Assembly: GCF_002335805.1 (NCBI RefSeq)
Contig: NZ_NISU01000001.1
Coordinates: forward strand, 504,079 to 568,078
Length of the DNA: 64,000 bases
Source: Bacillus sp. FJAT-45350
GTDB taxonomy: Bacteria > Bacillota > Bacilli > Bacillales > NISU01
Direction of reading: 5' to 3'
The position numbers and the translations under genes were made by a program. Below are positions 9,182-16,980 of this stretch, piece by piece. Positions within the stretch are counted from its first letter, which is position 1; the number at the start of each line of letters is the position of its first letter. Under the pieces are notes generated by a model. That model was not told the DNA's origin, did no database searches, and saw only the letters and a program-made list of their open reading frames with translations.

Positions 9182-11161
9182 ATGCAAAATAAACGAATAA
9201 ATGGTCGCTATCAAATATTAGAAACAATAGGCGGCGGTGGAATGGCGAACGTGTACAAGGCACGAGATGTTATTCTTGACCGTGATGTTGCTGTTAAAGT
9301 ACTTCAACCCCAATTTTCAGGTGATGAAGAATTTATTAAACGTTTCCGTCGTGAAGCGCAAGCGGCATCAAGCTTAGCACATCCTAACGTTGTAAATATT
9401 TATGATGTAGGGGAAGAAGAAGATGTTTATTATATTGTAATGGAATATGTTGAGGGTGTAACCTTAAAGGAGTTAATTCAAAAAAATGGAGCATTACCGC
9501 TTGAGGATGTAGTCGATATTATGTCTCAAGTGACTTCAGCTATTTCTCATGCTCATGCTAATCATATAATTCATAGGGATATAAAGCCTCATAATATTTT
9601 AATTAGTCATTCAGGTGATGCGAAAGTAACAGATTTTGGAATTGCTAGGGCAATATCCTCTGCAACTATTACACATACAAATTCCGTAATGGGATCAGTT
9701 CATTATTTATCGCCTGAACAAGCTAGAGGAGGACTTGTTACTTATAAGTCAGATATTTATTCTTTAGGGATTGTTTTATATGAAATGGTAACAGGAAAGC
9801 TTCCGTTTGATGGCGATACGGCTGTCTCGATTGCTATTAAGCATTTACAGGATGAGATTCCTATTCCAAAAGAGCTTAATCCTAGTCTGCCTCAAAGTAT
9901 TGAAAATATTATCTTAAAATCAACAGTAAAAGACCCATTTCATCGATTTGAAACTGTACAGGAGATGGAGCAAGAAATCACTATTTCTTTATCACCAGAA
10001 CGAAAAGATGTAGCTAAATTTCAAATTCCTTTAGATGATGTTGAAGCAACAAAAGCGATACCTATTATTAAAGAGGGAATGTTTCCTGAGGATGATTTAG
10101 ACAAGACAATTGAGGTTAGAGCTCCTGATGCTAGTACTAAGATTGTCAACAATGATTCTCATAAGAATCTTAAATCAAAAAAGAAGCCAAGAGCGAAAAA
10201 ATGGCTAACGATTCTGTTAGTATTGATGTTTCTTACAGTCGGTTCGGCAATAGCGGCATTTGCTATATTACCTAACCTATTAAAAGTTGATGATGTAGAA
10301 GTAGTAGACGTTATAGGGATGGAGTATGAAGAAGCAAAAGACCTTCTTGAAGACTTAGGGTTTACTGTTGAGAGGGAAGATACTTTTGATGAAGATATGG
10401 AAGAAAACCATGTTGTAAGACAAAATCCTGTCGCAGGAAGGGTTGTTAAAGCCCATACAACAACAGTTACTCTTTTTGTAAGTGTAGGGAGAGAGACTGA
10501 AGAAATGCAAAACTTTGTAGGTCTTCAAAAGAATGATGTGGAACGTATGCTAGAACGTTTTGAAAATTATGAATTTAAGCCAAGAGAGACTACTGAACGT
10601 TCTCCTGGTACGATTGTTACGCAGGATCCTGCTGCAAACACACCAGTTATAGTTGAAGAAACAACTGTTATTTTAACTTATAGTGTAGAGCCTACAGTAA
10701 GCCTAGAAAATCTACAAGGACGTAAGGAACAGGATGTACGAGATTATTTCCATAACAATGGATTAATTGGTATTTACTCATATCAATATTCAAATACGGT
10801 AGAAGAAGGGCGGGTGAAATCCCAGTCGGTAACTCCTTTTACTAGATTAAAAAAAGGCTCTGAAGTAAAGATAGAAATATCAAAAGGACCCGAGCCTGTT
10901 CCAGAACCGAAAGTGCGTGAAGGGAAAGTAGAGGTTGCTATTAATATTCCAGAAACGGATCATGGAATGTCAACACGTGTAAGAATAACCTATATTGATT
11001 CAACGACAGATAATGAAATTGTTTCAGTAGATAAGGAGATTTCAGAATCGGAAACGTTCCAAATTTCATTAAAAGTAAGTGAAGAAAAGCCGGCAACAAT
11101 TTTTATTTATGAAAATGGAAATATTGAGGATACAAGAACTATTAGATATTCTGATTTATAA
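9182..11161 (+). CDS. prkC: Membrane Ser/Thr kinase with PASTA repeats
   Basis: PrkC is a Hanks-type receptor kinase; in Bacillus it senses muropeptides and controls germination and cell-wall responses. The 659-residue protein has a cytoplasmic kinase domain (about 10-270) with GGGGMANVY at 17-25, ATP lysine Lys39, HRDIKPHN at 131-138 and a DFG loop. A Lys-rich juxtamembrane stretch and one transmembrane helix (about 341-362) follow. The outside part holds three PASTA repeats (about 370-570) and a beta-rich C-terminal domain. This layout is that of B. subtilis PrkC. A terminator-like hairpin lies downstream but in the opposite sense. Confidence 0.96.
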   Translation: MQNKRINGRYQILETIGGGGMANVYKARDVILDRDVAVKVLQPQFSGDEEFIKRFRREAQAASSLAHPNVVNIYDVGEEEDVYYIVMEYVEGVTLKELIQKNGALPLEDVVDIMSQVTSAISHAHANHIIHRDIKPHNILISHSGDAKVTDFGIARAISSATITHTNSVMGSVHYLSPEQARGGLVTYKSDIYSLGIVLYEMVTGKLPFDGDTAVSIAIKHLQDEIPIPKELNPSLPQSIENIILKSTVKDPFHRFETVQEMEQEITISLSPERKDVAKFQIPLDDVEATKAIPIIKEGMFPEDDLDKTIEVRAPDASTKIVNNDSHKNLKSKKKPRAKKWLTILLVLMFLTVGSAIAAFAILPNLLKVDDVEVVDVIGMEYEEAKDLLEDLGFTVEREDTFDEDMEENHVVRQNPVAGRVVKAHTTTVTLFVSVGRETEEMQNFVGLQKNDVERMLERFENYEFKPRETTERSPGTIVTQDPAANTPVIVEETTVILTYSVEPTVSLENLQGRKEQDVRDYFHNNGLIGIYSYQYSNTVEEGRVKSQSVTPFTRLKKGSEVKIEISKGPEPVPEPKVREGKVEVAINIPETDHGMSTRVRITYIDSTTDNEIVSVDKEISESETFQISLKVSEEKPATIFIYENGNIEDTRTIRYSDL

Positions 11162-11228
11162 ATTTTCTGGACAACTATAGAATTTTGGTTTGGTTTTGTC
11201 TAAAATAGGGATTATTAGAAAAAATAAA

Positions 11229-11269
11229 AGGGGATGTGTCAAAATTGTTCTATTTTTGATACATCCCCT
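11229..11269 (-). terminator. Terminator-like hairpin oriented to the minus strand
   Basis: A 16-bp stem with one wobble pair (AGGGGATGTGTCAAAA / TTTTGATACATCCCCT) lies between prkC and rsgA. Read on the plus strand it is preceded by A-rich DNA and followed by AAAG, so there is no U-tract. Read on the minus strand it is followed by TTTATTTTTTC, the classic terminator form. No minus-strand gene lies on either side to use it. Confidence 0.6.
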
Positions 11270-11339
11270 AAAGTAATAACAATGATTTTTTGTGATACAT
11301 ACAAACAATTGTGGCTTTAATAGTAAAAAGGAGGCATAC

Positions 11340-12221
11340 ATGGCAACCGGAAAGATTATCAAGGCTCTAAGTGGTTTTTATTATGTGAAAAATGATGAAG
11401 GTACGTTTCAATGCCGGGGAAGGGGGAACTTTCGAAATAGGAATATTAAGCCTCTCGTTGGTGATGAAGTAGAGTTTCAGGTAGAAAACAAAACGGATGG
11501 TTATATTCTTGATGTATTTGAACGTGATAATGAGTTAGTACGCCCACCAATTTCTAATATAGATCAAGGGATTCTAGTTTTTTCAGCAATTGAACCAAAT
11601 TTCAGTTCTCATTTATTAAACCGTTTTCTTGTTCATTTAGAGGCTAATCGAATTGAGCCATTAATCTGTATAAGTAAACTAGACCTACTAAATGATAAAC
11701 AAAATGAAGAAATAGAAAAATATAAAGAAAATTACGAAAAGATTGGCTACACTGTTATCTTAACTTCTACAATTACGAAAAAGGGACTTGAAGAAATACA
11801 ACCTTTCTTAGATGACAAAGTTAGTGTGATAGCTGGACAGTCTGGAGTTGGAAAGTCTTCTTTATTGAACGGAATAAGGCCAGATCTAAAAATAGAAACT
11901 AATGAAATTTCAACACATTTAGGACGAGGGAAGCATACTACAAGACACGTAGAACTTCTCCCGATTGGTAATGGACTTGTAGCAGATACACCAGGTTTTA
12001 GTTCATTAGATTTCATTGATATTGAAGCAGAAGAGTTATCTGATTATTTTTTAGAAATGCGTGAACGCTCAGGAGGGTGTAAATTCAGAGGTTGTACTCA
12101 TACATCTGAACCAAAATGTGCTGTAAAAGATGCTCTTGAAAGAAATGAAATTTTACAGTATCGATATGACGATTATGTTCAGTTCTTAGAAGAAATTAAA
12201 AGTCAAAAGCGGAGGTACTAA
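11340..12221 (+). CDS. rsgA: Ribosome small subunit-dependent GTPase A
   Basis: RsgA (CpgA, YloQ) is a circularly permuted GTPase that checks 30S subunit maturation. The 293-residue protein has an N-terminal OB-fold, the G4-type motif SKLDLL, P-loop [13 protein letters not shown] near residues 165-177, DTPGFSS, and a C-terminal zinc knuckle with Cys-Cys-His-Cys in [19 protein letters not shown] sits 6 bases before ATG 11340; the upstream in-frame ATG at 11292 has no ribosome binding site and would add an unrelated leader. rpe begins one base past the stop. Confidence 0.96.
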   Translation: MATGKIIKALSGFYYVKNDEGTFQCRGRGNFRNRNIKPLVGDEVEFQVENKTDGYILDVFERDNELVRPPISNIDQGILVFSAIEPNFSSHLLNRFLVHLEANRIEPLICISKLDLLNDKQNEEIEKYKENYEKIGYTVILTSTITKKGLEEIQPFLDDKVSVIAGQSGVGKSSLLNGIRPDLKIETNEISTHLGRGKHTTRHVELLPIGNGLVADTPGFSSLDFIDIEAEELSDYFLEMRERSGGCKFRGCTHTSEPKCAVKDALERNEILQYRYDDYVQFLEEIKSQKRRY

Positions 12222-12222
12222 T

Positions 12223-12870
12223 ATGGTTAAAATAGCACCATCAATATTATCAGCAGATTTTTCAAAGCTAGGGGATGAAATTAAGGAAGTAGAACAAGGA
12301 GGGGCGGATTATATCCATGTTGATGTTATGGATGGACACTTTGTTCCAAACATTACAATTGGACCATTAATCGTTGATGCGATTCGTCCAATTACTACTT
12401 TACCTTTAGATGTTCATTTAATGATTGAAAATCCAGATTTATATATTCCACAATTTGCGAAAGCAGGAGCAGATATAATTACTGTTCATGTAGAGGCTTG
12501 TAATCACTTGCATCGTACAGTTCATTTAATCAAGGAACAAGGAGTGAAAGCTGGTGTTGTGTTAAATCCTGCGACACCTGTTGATACGATTCAACATATC
12601 ATTGATGATGTTGATATGGTACTGTTAATGACGGTCAATCCAGGCTTTGGTGGACAGTCATTTATCGAAAGTGTTATTCCGAAAATTAGAGCAGTTTCAG
12701 AAATGGCAAAATCTAAAGGGCTATCTATCGATATAGAAATTGATGGAGGAGTTAACGCTGAAACAGCAAGACGATGTGTTGAGGCAGGTGCAAATGTACT
12801 TGTTGCAGGGTCAGCAATATATAGCCAAAAAGACAGAACAGCTGCAATAAAGGCTATTAGAGGAAATTAG
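12223..12870 (+). CDS. rpe: Ribulose-phosphate 3-epimerase
   Basis: Rpe interconverts ribulose-5-phosphate and xylulose-5-phosphate in the pentose phosphate pathway. It is a 215-residue TIM barrel with the family signatures [25 protein letters not shown] (metal-binding His and Asp), [19 protein letters not shown] and [17 protein letters not shown] precedes the ATG. It sits downstream of rsgA as in B. subtilis. thiN, which follows rpe in that species, is not present; a terminator follows instead. Confidence 0.97.
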   Translation: MVKIAPSILSADFSKLGDEIKEVEQGGADYIHVDVMDGHFVPNITIGPLIVDAIRPITTLPLDVHLMIENPDLYIPQFAKAGADIITVHVEACNHLHRTVHLIKEQGVKAGVVLNPATPVDTIQHIIDDVDMVLLMTVNPGFGGQSFIESVIPKIRAVSEMAKSKGLSIDIEIDGGVNAETARRCVEAGANVLVAGSAIYSQKDRTAAIKAIRGN

Positions 12871-12886
12871 CATTACATAAAAATAG

Positions 12887-12919
12887 AAGCAACAGTTCAG
12901 TGGAGCTGTTGCTTTTTTT
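12887..12919 (+). terminator. Intrinsic terminator after rpe
   Basis: AGCAACAG at 12888-12895 pairs with CTGTTGCT at 12906-12913 around a 10-base loop, followed by six further T residues. It closes the prpC-prkC-rsgA-rpe unit. Confidence 0.85.
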
Positions 12920-13275
12920 GAATTTAACAATTGCTTCACACTCTTTGGGTAACTGACATAATTTAGATAGGGGAGCATATACATGGTGATAGAGCACGTC
13001 TTCAAGATAGGAACCTTTTATGTGAAAATAAGTTTTGATTATTAGAATTTCTCTGTGACTGTGACATTGTGGTAAGTGGGTTAGTTATCATTTTATAATG
13101 ACTGTGGATTTGGCTTGTCCATGTACTTTTTTAAGGGAGCAAGATGGCTTGAAGGTTTTCTTAAAAAAGAGGGTACTATTTTGGTAGTGATGAATATACT
13201 AGTATAAATGAGCATTAGGTTTGTCATCATCCTTCATTATATGTCGGTGGCAATTCATGTTGAGGAGGAGGAGCT
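12920..13275 (+). other. Intergenic region upstream of spoVM, no gene seen
   Basis: No ORF with a plausible ribosome binding site is visible here, and thiN is absent. The region holds a TATAAT-like sequence at 13094-13099 without a good -35. It also holds a long imperfect inverted repeat: GTAC plus TTTTTTAAG at 13123-13135 against CTTAAAAAA at 13160-13168 and GTAC at 13173-13176. I could not identify a convincing sigma-E promoter, which would be expected for spoVM. Confidence 0.5.
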
Positions 13276-13356
13276 ATGAAATTTTATACGATTAAGCTGC
13301 CCAAGTTTTTAGGTGGATTTGTAAGAGCAATTTTAGGTTCATTCAAAAAGGGATAA
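13276..13356 (+). CDS. spoVM: SpoVM, stage V sporulation morphogenetic peptide
   Basis: The ORF encodes 26 residues, MKFYTIKLPKFLGGFVRAIL followed by GSFKKG, differing from B. subtilis SpoVM at only a few positions. It is too short for most gene callers. SpoVM is an amphipathic helix that recognises the convex curvature of the forespore membrane and anchors the coat ATPase SpoIVA. The key Pro9 is present, as are the basic residues on one helix face. GAGGAGGAG lies 6 bases upstream of the ATG, and a terminator follows directly. The location between rpe and rpmB is the conserved one. This is strong evidence for an endospore former. Confidence 0.97.
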   Translation: MKFYTIKLPKFLGGFVRAILGSFKKG

Positions 13357-13362
13357 GAGATC

Positions 13363-13394
13363 AAAAAAAGCACCTAAATATAAGGTGCTTTTTT
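13363..13394 (+). terminator. Intrinsic terminator after spoVM
   Basis: An AGCACCT/AGGTGCT stem is flanked by A7 on the left and TTTTTT on the right, so it can work on both strands. It follows the spoVM stop by 6 bases. Confidence 0.85.
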
Positions 13395-13399
13395 GATTA

Positions 13400-13441
13400 G
13401 AAAAATGAAAAAGAGAAGTTGCCCTAAGACAGCTTCTCTTT
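13400..13441 (-). terminator. Intrinsic terminator of rpmB (minus strand)
   Basis: Read on the minus strand, AAAGAGAAG pairs with CTTCTCTTT around a 14-base loop and is followed by TTCATTTTTC. It lies 29 bases beyond the rpmB stop. Confidence 0.75.
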
Positions 13442-13445
13442 AGCT

Positions 13446-13461
13446 GCTAACGATCGTTAGC
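13446..13461. repeat. Perfect 16-bp palindrome beside the rpmB stop
   Basis: GCTAACGATCGTTAGC is a perfect 16-bp palindrome, 8 bases beyond the rpmB stop codon on the minus strand and just before its terminator. It has no loop, which suits a protein-binding site or a cruciform better than a terminator. Confidence 0.7.
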
Positions 13462-13469
13462 ATGAGCAA

Positions 13470-13658
13470 TTAAACGCGCTCTACTTTGCCAGACTTTAAT
13501 GCACGAGCAGATACGTATACACGTTTTGGTTTACCGTCAACCATGATACGTACTTTCTGAACGTTCGCACCCCAACGGCGCTTAGTTTTATTCAACGCGT
13601 GTGAACGCTGATTTCCTGTGCGCGCTTTACGACCAGTAATAACACATTTGCGAGCCAT
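13470..13658 (-). CDS. rpmB: 50S ribosomal protein L28
   Basis: L28 is a small basic large-subunit protein. The 62-residue product begins [20 protein letters not shown] and continues with [18 protein letters not shown], the standard family pattern, ending [11 protein letters not shown]. It retains the first Cys but not the CXXC zinc pair seen in some paralogues. The start at 13658 is set by AGGAGGTG 7 bases upstream on the minus strand; three extra codons from 13667 would overlap that site. It is the only minus-strand gene in the window, as in B. subtilis, where rpmB is divergent from yloU. Confidence 0.97.
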   Translation of the reverse strand: MARKCVITGRKARTGNQRSHALNKTKRRWGANVQKVRIMVDGKPKRVYVSARALKSGKVERV

Positions 13659-13727
13659 CGTATGCACCTCCTTGTTCCCTCTACGAGATCAATCATAAAC
13701 TGTGATCATCAAAAATCATACTCGATA

Positions 13728-13756
13728 ATCTTAGCATAGCAATTACCGGATTGCAA
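13728..13756 (-). promoter_or_regulatory. Sigma-A promoter for rpmB
   Basis: On the minus strand TTGCAA (13756-13751) and TAAGAT (13733-13728) are separated by exactly 17 bases, 70 bases upstream of the rpmB start. A second, overlapping candidate (TTGCTA-16-TATGAT) lies slightly downstream. Confidence 0.6.
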
Positions 13757-14042
13757 TAGTTTCCACAAAAAGATATCAAGGAAAGTTGCTTGACAGCAAA
13801 GAAGGACAAATTATTAATGGCAAATTGCAAATTTAAATCAAAATGCTAAAGGCATTAGTAAGATAGTTAAATAGTTTATTCGAAGTTTTAAGTAAAGACG
13901 AAAATTCGCAATTCGCAATTAAATTCATAACTCATAACTCATAACTCATAATTGTACTATAACCCCGTATCAAACTTTTAAAATAACAAATAGTATAGTA
14001 AAATGGTGTACAGTAGAATCATTTCCAAAGGGGGCTATATTT
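13757..14042. other. Divergent intergenic region with a repeat fragment
   Basis: No gene is seen between the rpmB promoter and yloU. The segment 13901-13953 is low-complexity and made of AATTCGCAATT and repeated ATAACTC heptads (ATTCATAACTCATAACTCAT and so on). It is a fragment of the repeat family found at 23517 and 29704. A yloU promoter may lie around TATAGTAAAAT at 13993-14003, but I see no good -35. Confidence 0.55.
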
Positions 14043-14405
14043 ATGTCAATTGAAATGAAAACACAAAATGGTGTCATCGATGTATCGAAAGACGTTGTTG
14101 CTACCATTGCAGGCGGAGCAGCAATTGATTGTTACGGTATTGTTGGAATGGCTTCTCGTAAACAGATAAAAGATGGAATTACAGAATTATTAGGGAAAGA
14201 AAACTTTCGTCGCGGTGTAGTGATTCGTGAAGAAGAAGAGGAAGTACATATTGATATGTACATTATCGTAAGTTATGGTACGAAAATTTCAGAAGTAGCT
14301 TATAATGTGCAAACTAAAGTGAAATATCAACTAGAGCAAATGTTAGGGTTGGACGTTGATTCTGTGAACATTTTTGTACAAGGTGTCCGTGTAACAAACC
14401 CTTAA
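14043..14405 (+). CDS. yloU: Asp23/Gls24 family envelope stress protein YloU
   Basis: This is a 120-residue Asp23/Gls24 (DUF322) protein. The pattern GVIDVSKDVVATIAGGAA, the GIVGM turn, an acidic centre, and YGTKISEVAYNVQTKVKYQLEQM followed by VNIFVQGVRV cover the whole length. In Firmicutes such proteins are cell-envelope-associated and abundant, and the yloU-fakA pairing is widespread, which suggests a link to lipid or envelope homeostasis; the molecular activity is unknown. GGGGGC lies upstream of the ATG. fakA starts 21 bases after the stop. Confidence 0.92.
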   Translation: MSIEMKTQNGVIDVSKDVVATIAGGAAIDCYGIVGMASRKQIKDGITELLGKENFRRGVVIREEEEEVHIDMYIIVSYGTKISEVAYNVQTKVKYQLEQMLGLDVDSVNIFVQGVRVTNP

Positions 14406-14426
14406 TGGAGGTAAGGAGGAGCGTTT

Positions 14427-16103
14427 GTGTCAGTAAAGGAAATTAAAGGTCAATTATTAGCTCAAATGTTTATTGAAGGTGGGGCTAATCTAACAAAACA
14501 TGCAAATATAGTGGACGCCTTAAATGTTTTCCCTGTACCCGATGGTGATACAGGGACAAATATGAAATTGTCAATCACATCAGGTGTAAATGAGGTTAAG
14601 CAAAAATCTACAGACCGAGTTAGTGAAGTAGCTACTTCATTTTCAAAAGGTTTATTAATGGGAGCAAGAGGGAATTCCGGTGTTATTCTTTCTCAGCTTT
14701 TTCGAGGTTTTGCTAAAGGCGTTGAGAATAAGGATAAGGTAAATGCAGAAGAATTAGCAAAAGCCTTTGAACTTGGTGTAAGCATGGCGTATAAAGCAGT
14801 TATGAAACCTGTAGAGGGAACGATTTTGACTGTTGCGAAAGATGCTGCTAATGCAGCTGTAAAATTAGCTAAGAATGAAAAGGATATCCTACTTGTGATG
14901 GAGGAAATCGTTAGCGAGGGAAGAAACTCTTTAAAACGAACGCCTGATCTTTTACCTGTTTTAAAAGAAGTAGGAGTAGTTGATTCTGGTGGACAAGGAC
15001 TTCTGTACATTTATGAAGGTTTTTTAGCTATACTAAGTGGAAAAGAGTTATCTGATACCCAGCCTGTACAACCTTCAATGAATGATTTAGTTAATATTGA
15101 GCACCACAACGCTCAAAGTATGCTTTCTACAGATGAGATTGAGTTCGGTTATTGTACTGAGGTAATGGTTAAGTTTGATGCTGAAAAAGTGTCAAAAACT
15201 CCTTTTAATGAAACTGAATTTAGAGATAGCCTTGATAAACTTGGAGATTCTCTACTAGTCGTTTCTGATGAAGACTTATTAAAAATTCATATTCATGCTG
15301 AACAACCAGGGGAAGTTATTACGTCAGCCCAACAATTTGGAAGCCTAATCAATGTGAAAATTGAAAACATGCGTGAACAGCATACTCATTTATTAGAAGA
15401 AACGAAAGCTGTCTATGGTGAAGCGGTCGAGCAACCAAAAGAAAAGCAGCCTTTTGGTGTTGTAACAGTTGCCATGGGTGAAGGAATTGAGGAATTGTTT
15501 AAAAGTGTAGGGGCAAATGTAGTTATCCAAGGTGGACAAACGATGAACCCAAGCACTGAGGATATAGTAAAAGCAATTAAGGAAGCAAATGCTGAGAAGG
15601 TAGTCGTGTTACCTAACAACTCAAATATTATAATGGCAGCTGAACAAGCGGTAGATGTAAGTGATACCGATGTCGTTGTTGTACCTACAAAATCAGTACC
15701 ACAAGGTTTATCGGCACTACTTGCCTTTAATCCAAGTCAGTCATTAGAAAGCAATGCATCTTTAATGGAAAAAGCTATGGGTGATGTGAAGACTGGTCAG
15801 GTTACTTTTGCTGTTCGCGATACGAACCTAGAAGGTATTGAAATAAAAAAAGATGACTTTATGGGTATTGAGGAAAAGAAGATTATTAGCTCAGGACCTT
15901 CTTTATTAGAAGTTACAAAAGAACTAATTGACAAAATGGTTGATGATGAGTCAGAAATCATAACGTTAATTTGGGGCGAAGGTGCATCAGAAGAAGATGC
16001 AGCTGAAGTTGTTTCTTATATAGAGGAAAAGAATGAAGAGGTAGAAGTTGAGGTACATGAAGGAAAACAACCGCTTTATTCATTTATCCTTGCAGTAGAA
16101 TAG
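14427..16103 (+). CDS. fakA: Fatty acid kinase catalytic subunit FakA
   Basis: FakA (YloV) phosphorylates exogenous fatty acids held by a FakB protein, feeding PlsX/PlsY phospholipid synthesis. The 558-residue protein has an N-terminal DhaL (DAK) kinase domain, with the Mg-ATP motif PDGDTGTNM at 38-46 and ARGNSGVILSQLFRG. The middle domain and the C-terminal EDD-like domain are present (VVLPNNSNIIMAAEQA). The start is GTG at 14427 with GGAGGTAAGGAGG upstream. No fakB is in the window. Functionally it connects with plsX about 5 kb away. Confidence 0.93.
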   Translation: MSVKEIKGQLLAQMFIEGGANLTKHANIVDALNVFPVPDGDTGTNMKLSITSGVNEVKQKSTDRVSEVATSFSKGLLMGARGNSGVILSQLFRGFAKGVENKDKVNAEELAKAFELGVSMAYKAVMKPVEGTILTVAKDAANAAVKLAKNEKDILLVMEEIVSEGRNSLKRTPDLLPVLKEVGVVDSGGQGLLYIYEGFLAILSGKELSDTQPVQPSMNDLVNIEHHNAQSMLSTDEIEFGYCTEVMVKFDAEKVSKTPFNETEFRDSLDKLGDSLLVVSDEDLLKIHIHAEQPGEVITSAQQFGSLINVKIENMREQHTHLLEETKAVYGEAVEQPKEKQPFGVVTVAMGEGIEELFKSVGANVVIQGGQTMNPSTEDIVKAIKEANAEKVVVLPNNSNIIMAAEQAVDVSDTDVVVVPTKSVPQGLSALLAFNPSQSLESNASLMEKAMGDVKTGQVTFAVRDTNLEGIEIKKDDFMGIEEKKIISSGPSLLEVTKELIDKMVDDESEIITLIWGEGASEEDAAEVVSYIEEKNEEVEVEVHEGKQPLYSFILAVE

Positions 16104-16127
16104 AGAGTAGTCATAGTTATTTTACTA

Positions 16128-16182
16128 CGAAAGAGGGGTCAGTCCCCCAGGGATTGTGGTTCCCTGGAGGTCTGACCTTTCG
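16128..16182. repeat. REP-like GGTCAG/CTGACC hairpin element
   Basis: The segment folds almost completely. CGAAA (16128) pairs with TTTCG (16182), GGTCAG (16137-16142) with CTGACC (16172-16177), and CCAGGGA with TCCCTGG around a 7-base loop. It lies between fakA and sdaAB with no U-tract. The GGTCAG/CTGACC core resembles the REP-type palindromes known from many bacteria. Confidence 0.7.
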
Positions 16183-16217
16183 ATTTGTATATCATAAACT
16201 CAACTTAGGAGGTCATC

Positions 16218-16880
16218 ATGAAATACAGAACAGTTTTTGATATTATAGGACCAGTTATGATTGGTCCCTCGAGTTCCCATACAGCTGGTGCCGCAAGGAT
16301 AGGGCGAGTGGCTAGAACTCTCTTTGGTCGTAAGCCTACTTGGACGAATATTTCATTTTATGGTTCGTTTGCTAGCACATATAGAGGACATGGTACTGAT
16401 GTGGCAATAGTTGGTGGTATCTTAGATTTTGATACGTTTGATGACCGTATAAAAGATTCTTTACAAATCGCTAAACAGTCAGGTATAAAGGTTAATTTTG
16501 AGGTGGAGGATGCGATACCAAACCATCCAAACACAGCGAGAATTGTCATAGGTGATGAAAAAGAACAGCTAGAATTAGTAGGGATATCAATTGGTGGCGG
16601 AAAAATTGAAATTACTGAACTTAATGGGTTTGAATTAAAGCTTTCGGGTAACCACCCTGCGATTTTAGTTGTTCATGATGATCGCTACGGTGTCATTGCA
16701 AATGTTTCGAACAACTTGGCGAAACATGAAATAAATATAGGACATATGGAAGTTTCACGTAAGGAAAAGGGACAAGAGGCATTAATGGTAATCGAAGTAG
16801 ACCAAAATGTTGAAGAGTCCTTGCTAAGTGAAATGGAGAAGCTTCCACATATTTATAAAGTAACAAAAATTCATGACTAG
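16218..16880 (+). CDS. sdaAB: L-serine deaminase, iron-sulfur-dependent, beta subunit
   Basis: With SdaAA this makes a two-subunit, Fe-S-dependent serine dehydratase that converts L-serine to pyruvate and ammonia. The 220-residue beta chain has the signature GPVMIGPSSSHTAGAARIGR near residues 11-30. Its C-terminal ACT domain (about 148-220) starts HPAILVVHDDRYGVIANVS and probably binds serine. AGGAGG precedes the ATG. The alpha subunit follows after 100 bases, a wider gap than usual for such a pair. Confidence 0.95.
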   Translation: MKYRTVFDIIGPVMIGPSSSHTAGAARIGRVARTLFGRKPTWTNISFYGSFASTYRGHGTDVAIVGGILDFDTFDDRIKDSLQIAKQSGIKVNFEVEDAIPNHPNTARIVIGDEKEQLELVGISIGGGKIEITELNGFELKLSGNHPAILVVHDDRYGVIANVSNNLAKHEINIGHMEVSRKEKGQEALMVIEVDQNVEESLLSEMEKLPHIYKVTKIHD

Positions 16881-16980
16881 TTTTTTTGATAAAAGTGATT
16901 ATTTTTCATTTAGAATCCAATCGTAATAACAAAAATGGTACATGATATAAACAAGCATCATTAGGAGGAGGCACCTTAGA

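Noticed and set aside
13110-13190. T-box or other amino-acid riboswitch upstream of spoVM
   Set aside because: The inverted repeat is present, but the T-box sequence AGGGTGGNACCGCG is missing; GAGGGTACT is only a partial match.
13901-13953. CRISPR-like array in the heptad repeats
   Set aside because: The repeats are short contiguous heptads without unique spacers, and no cas genes are present.
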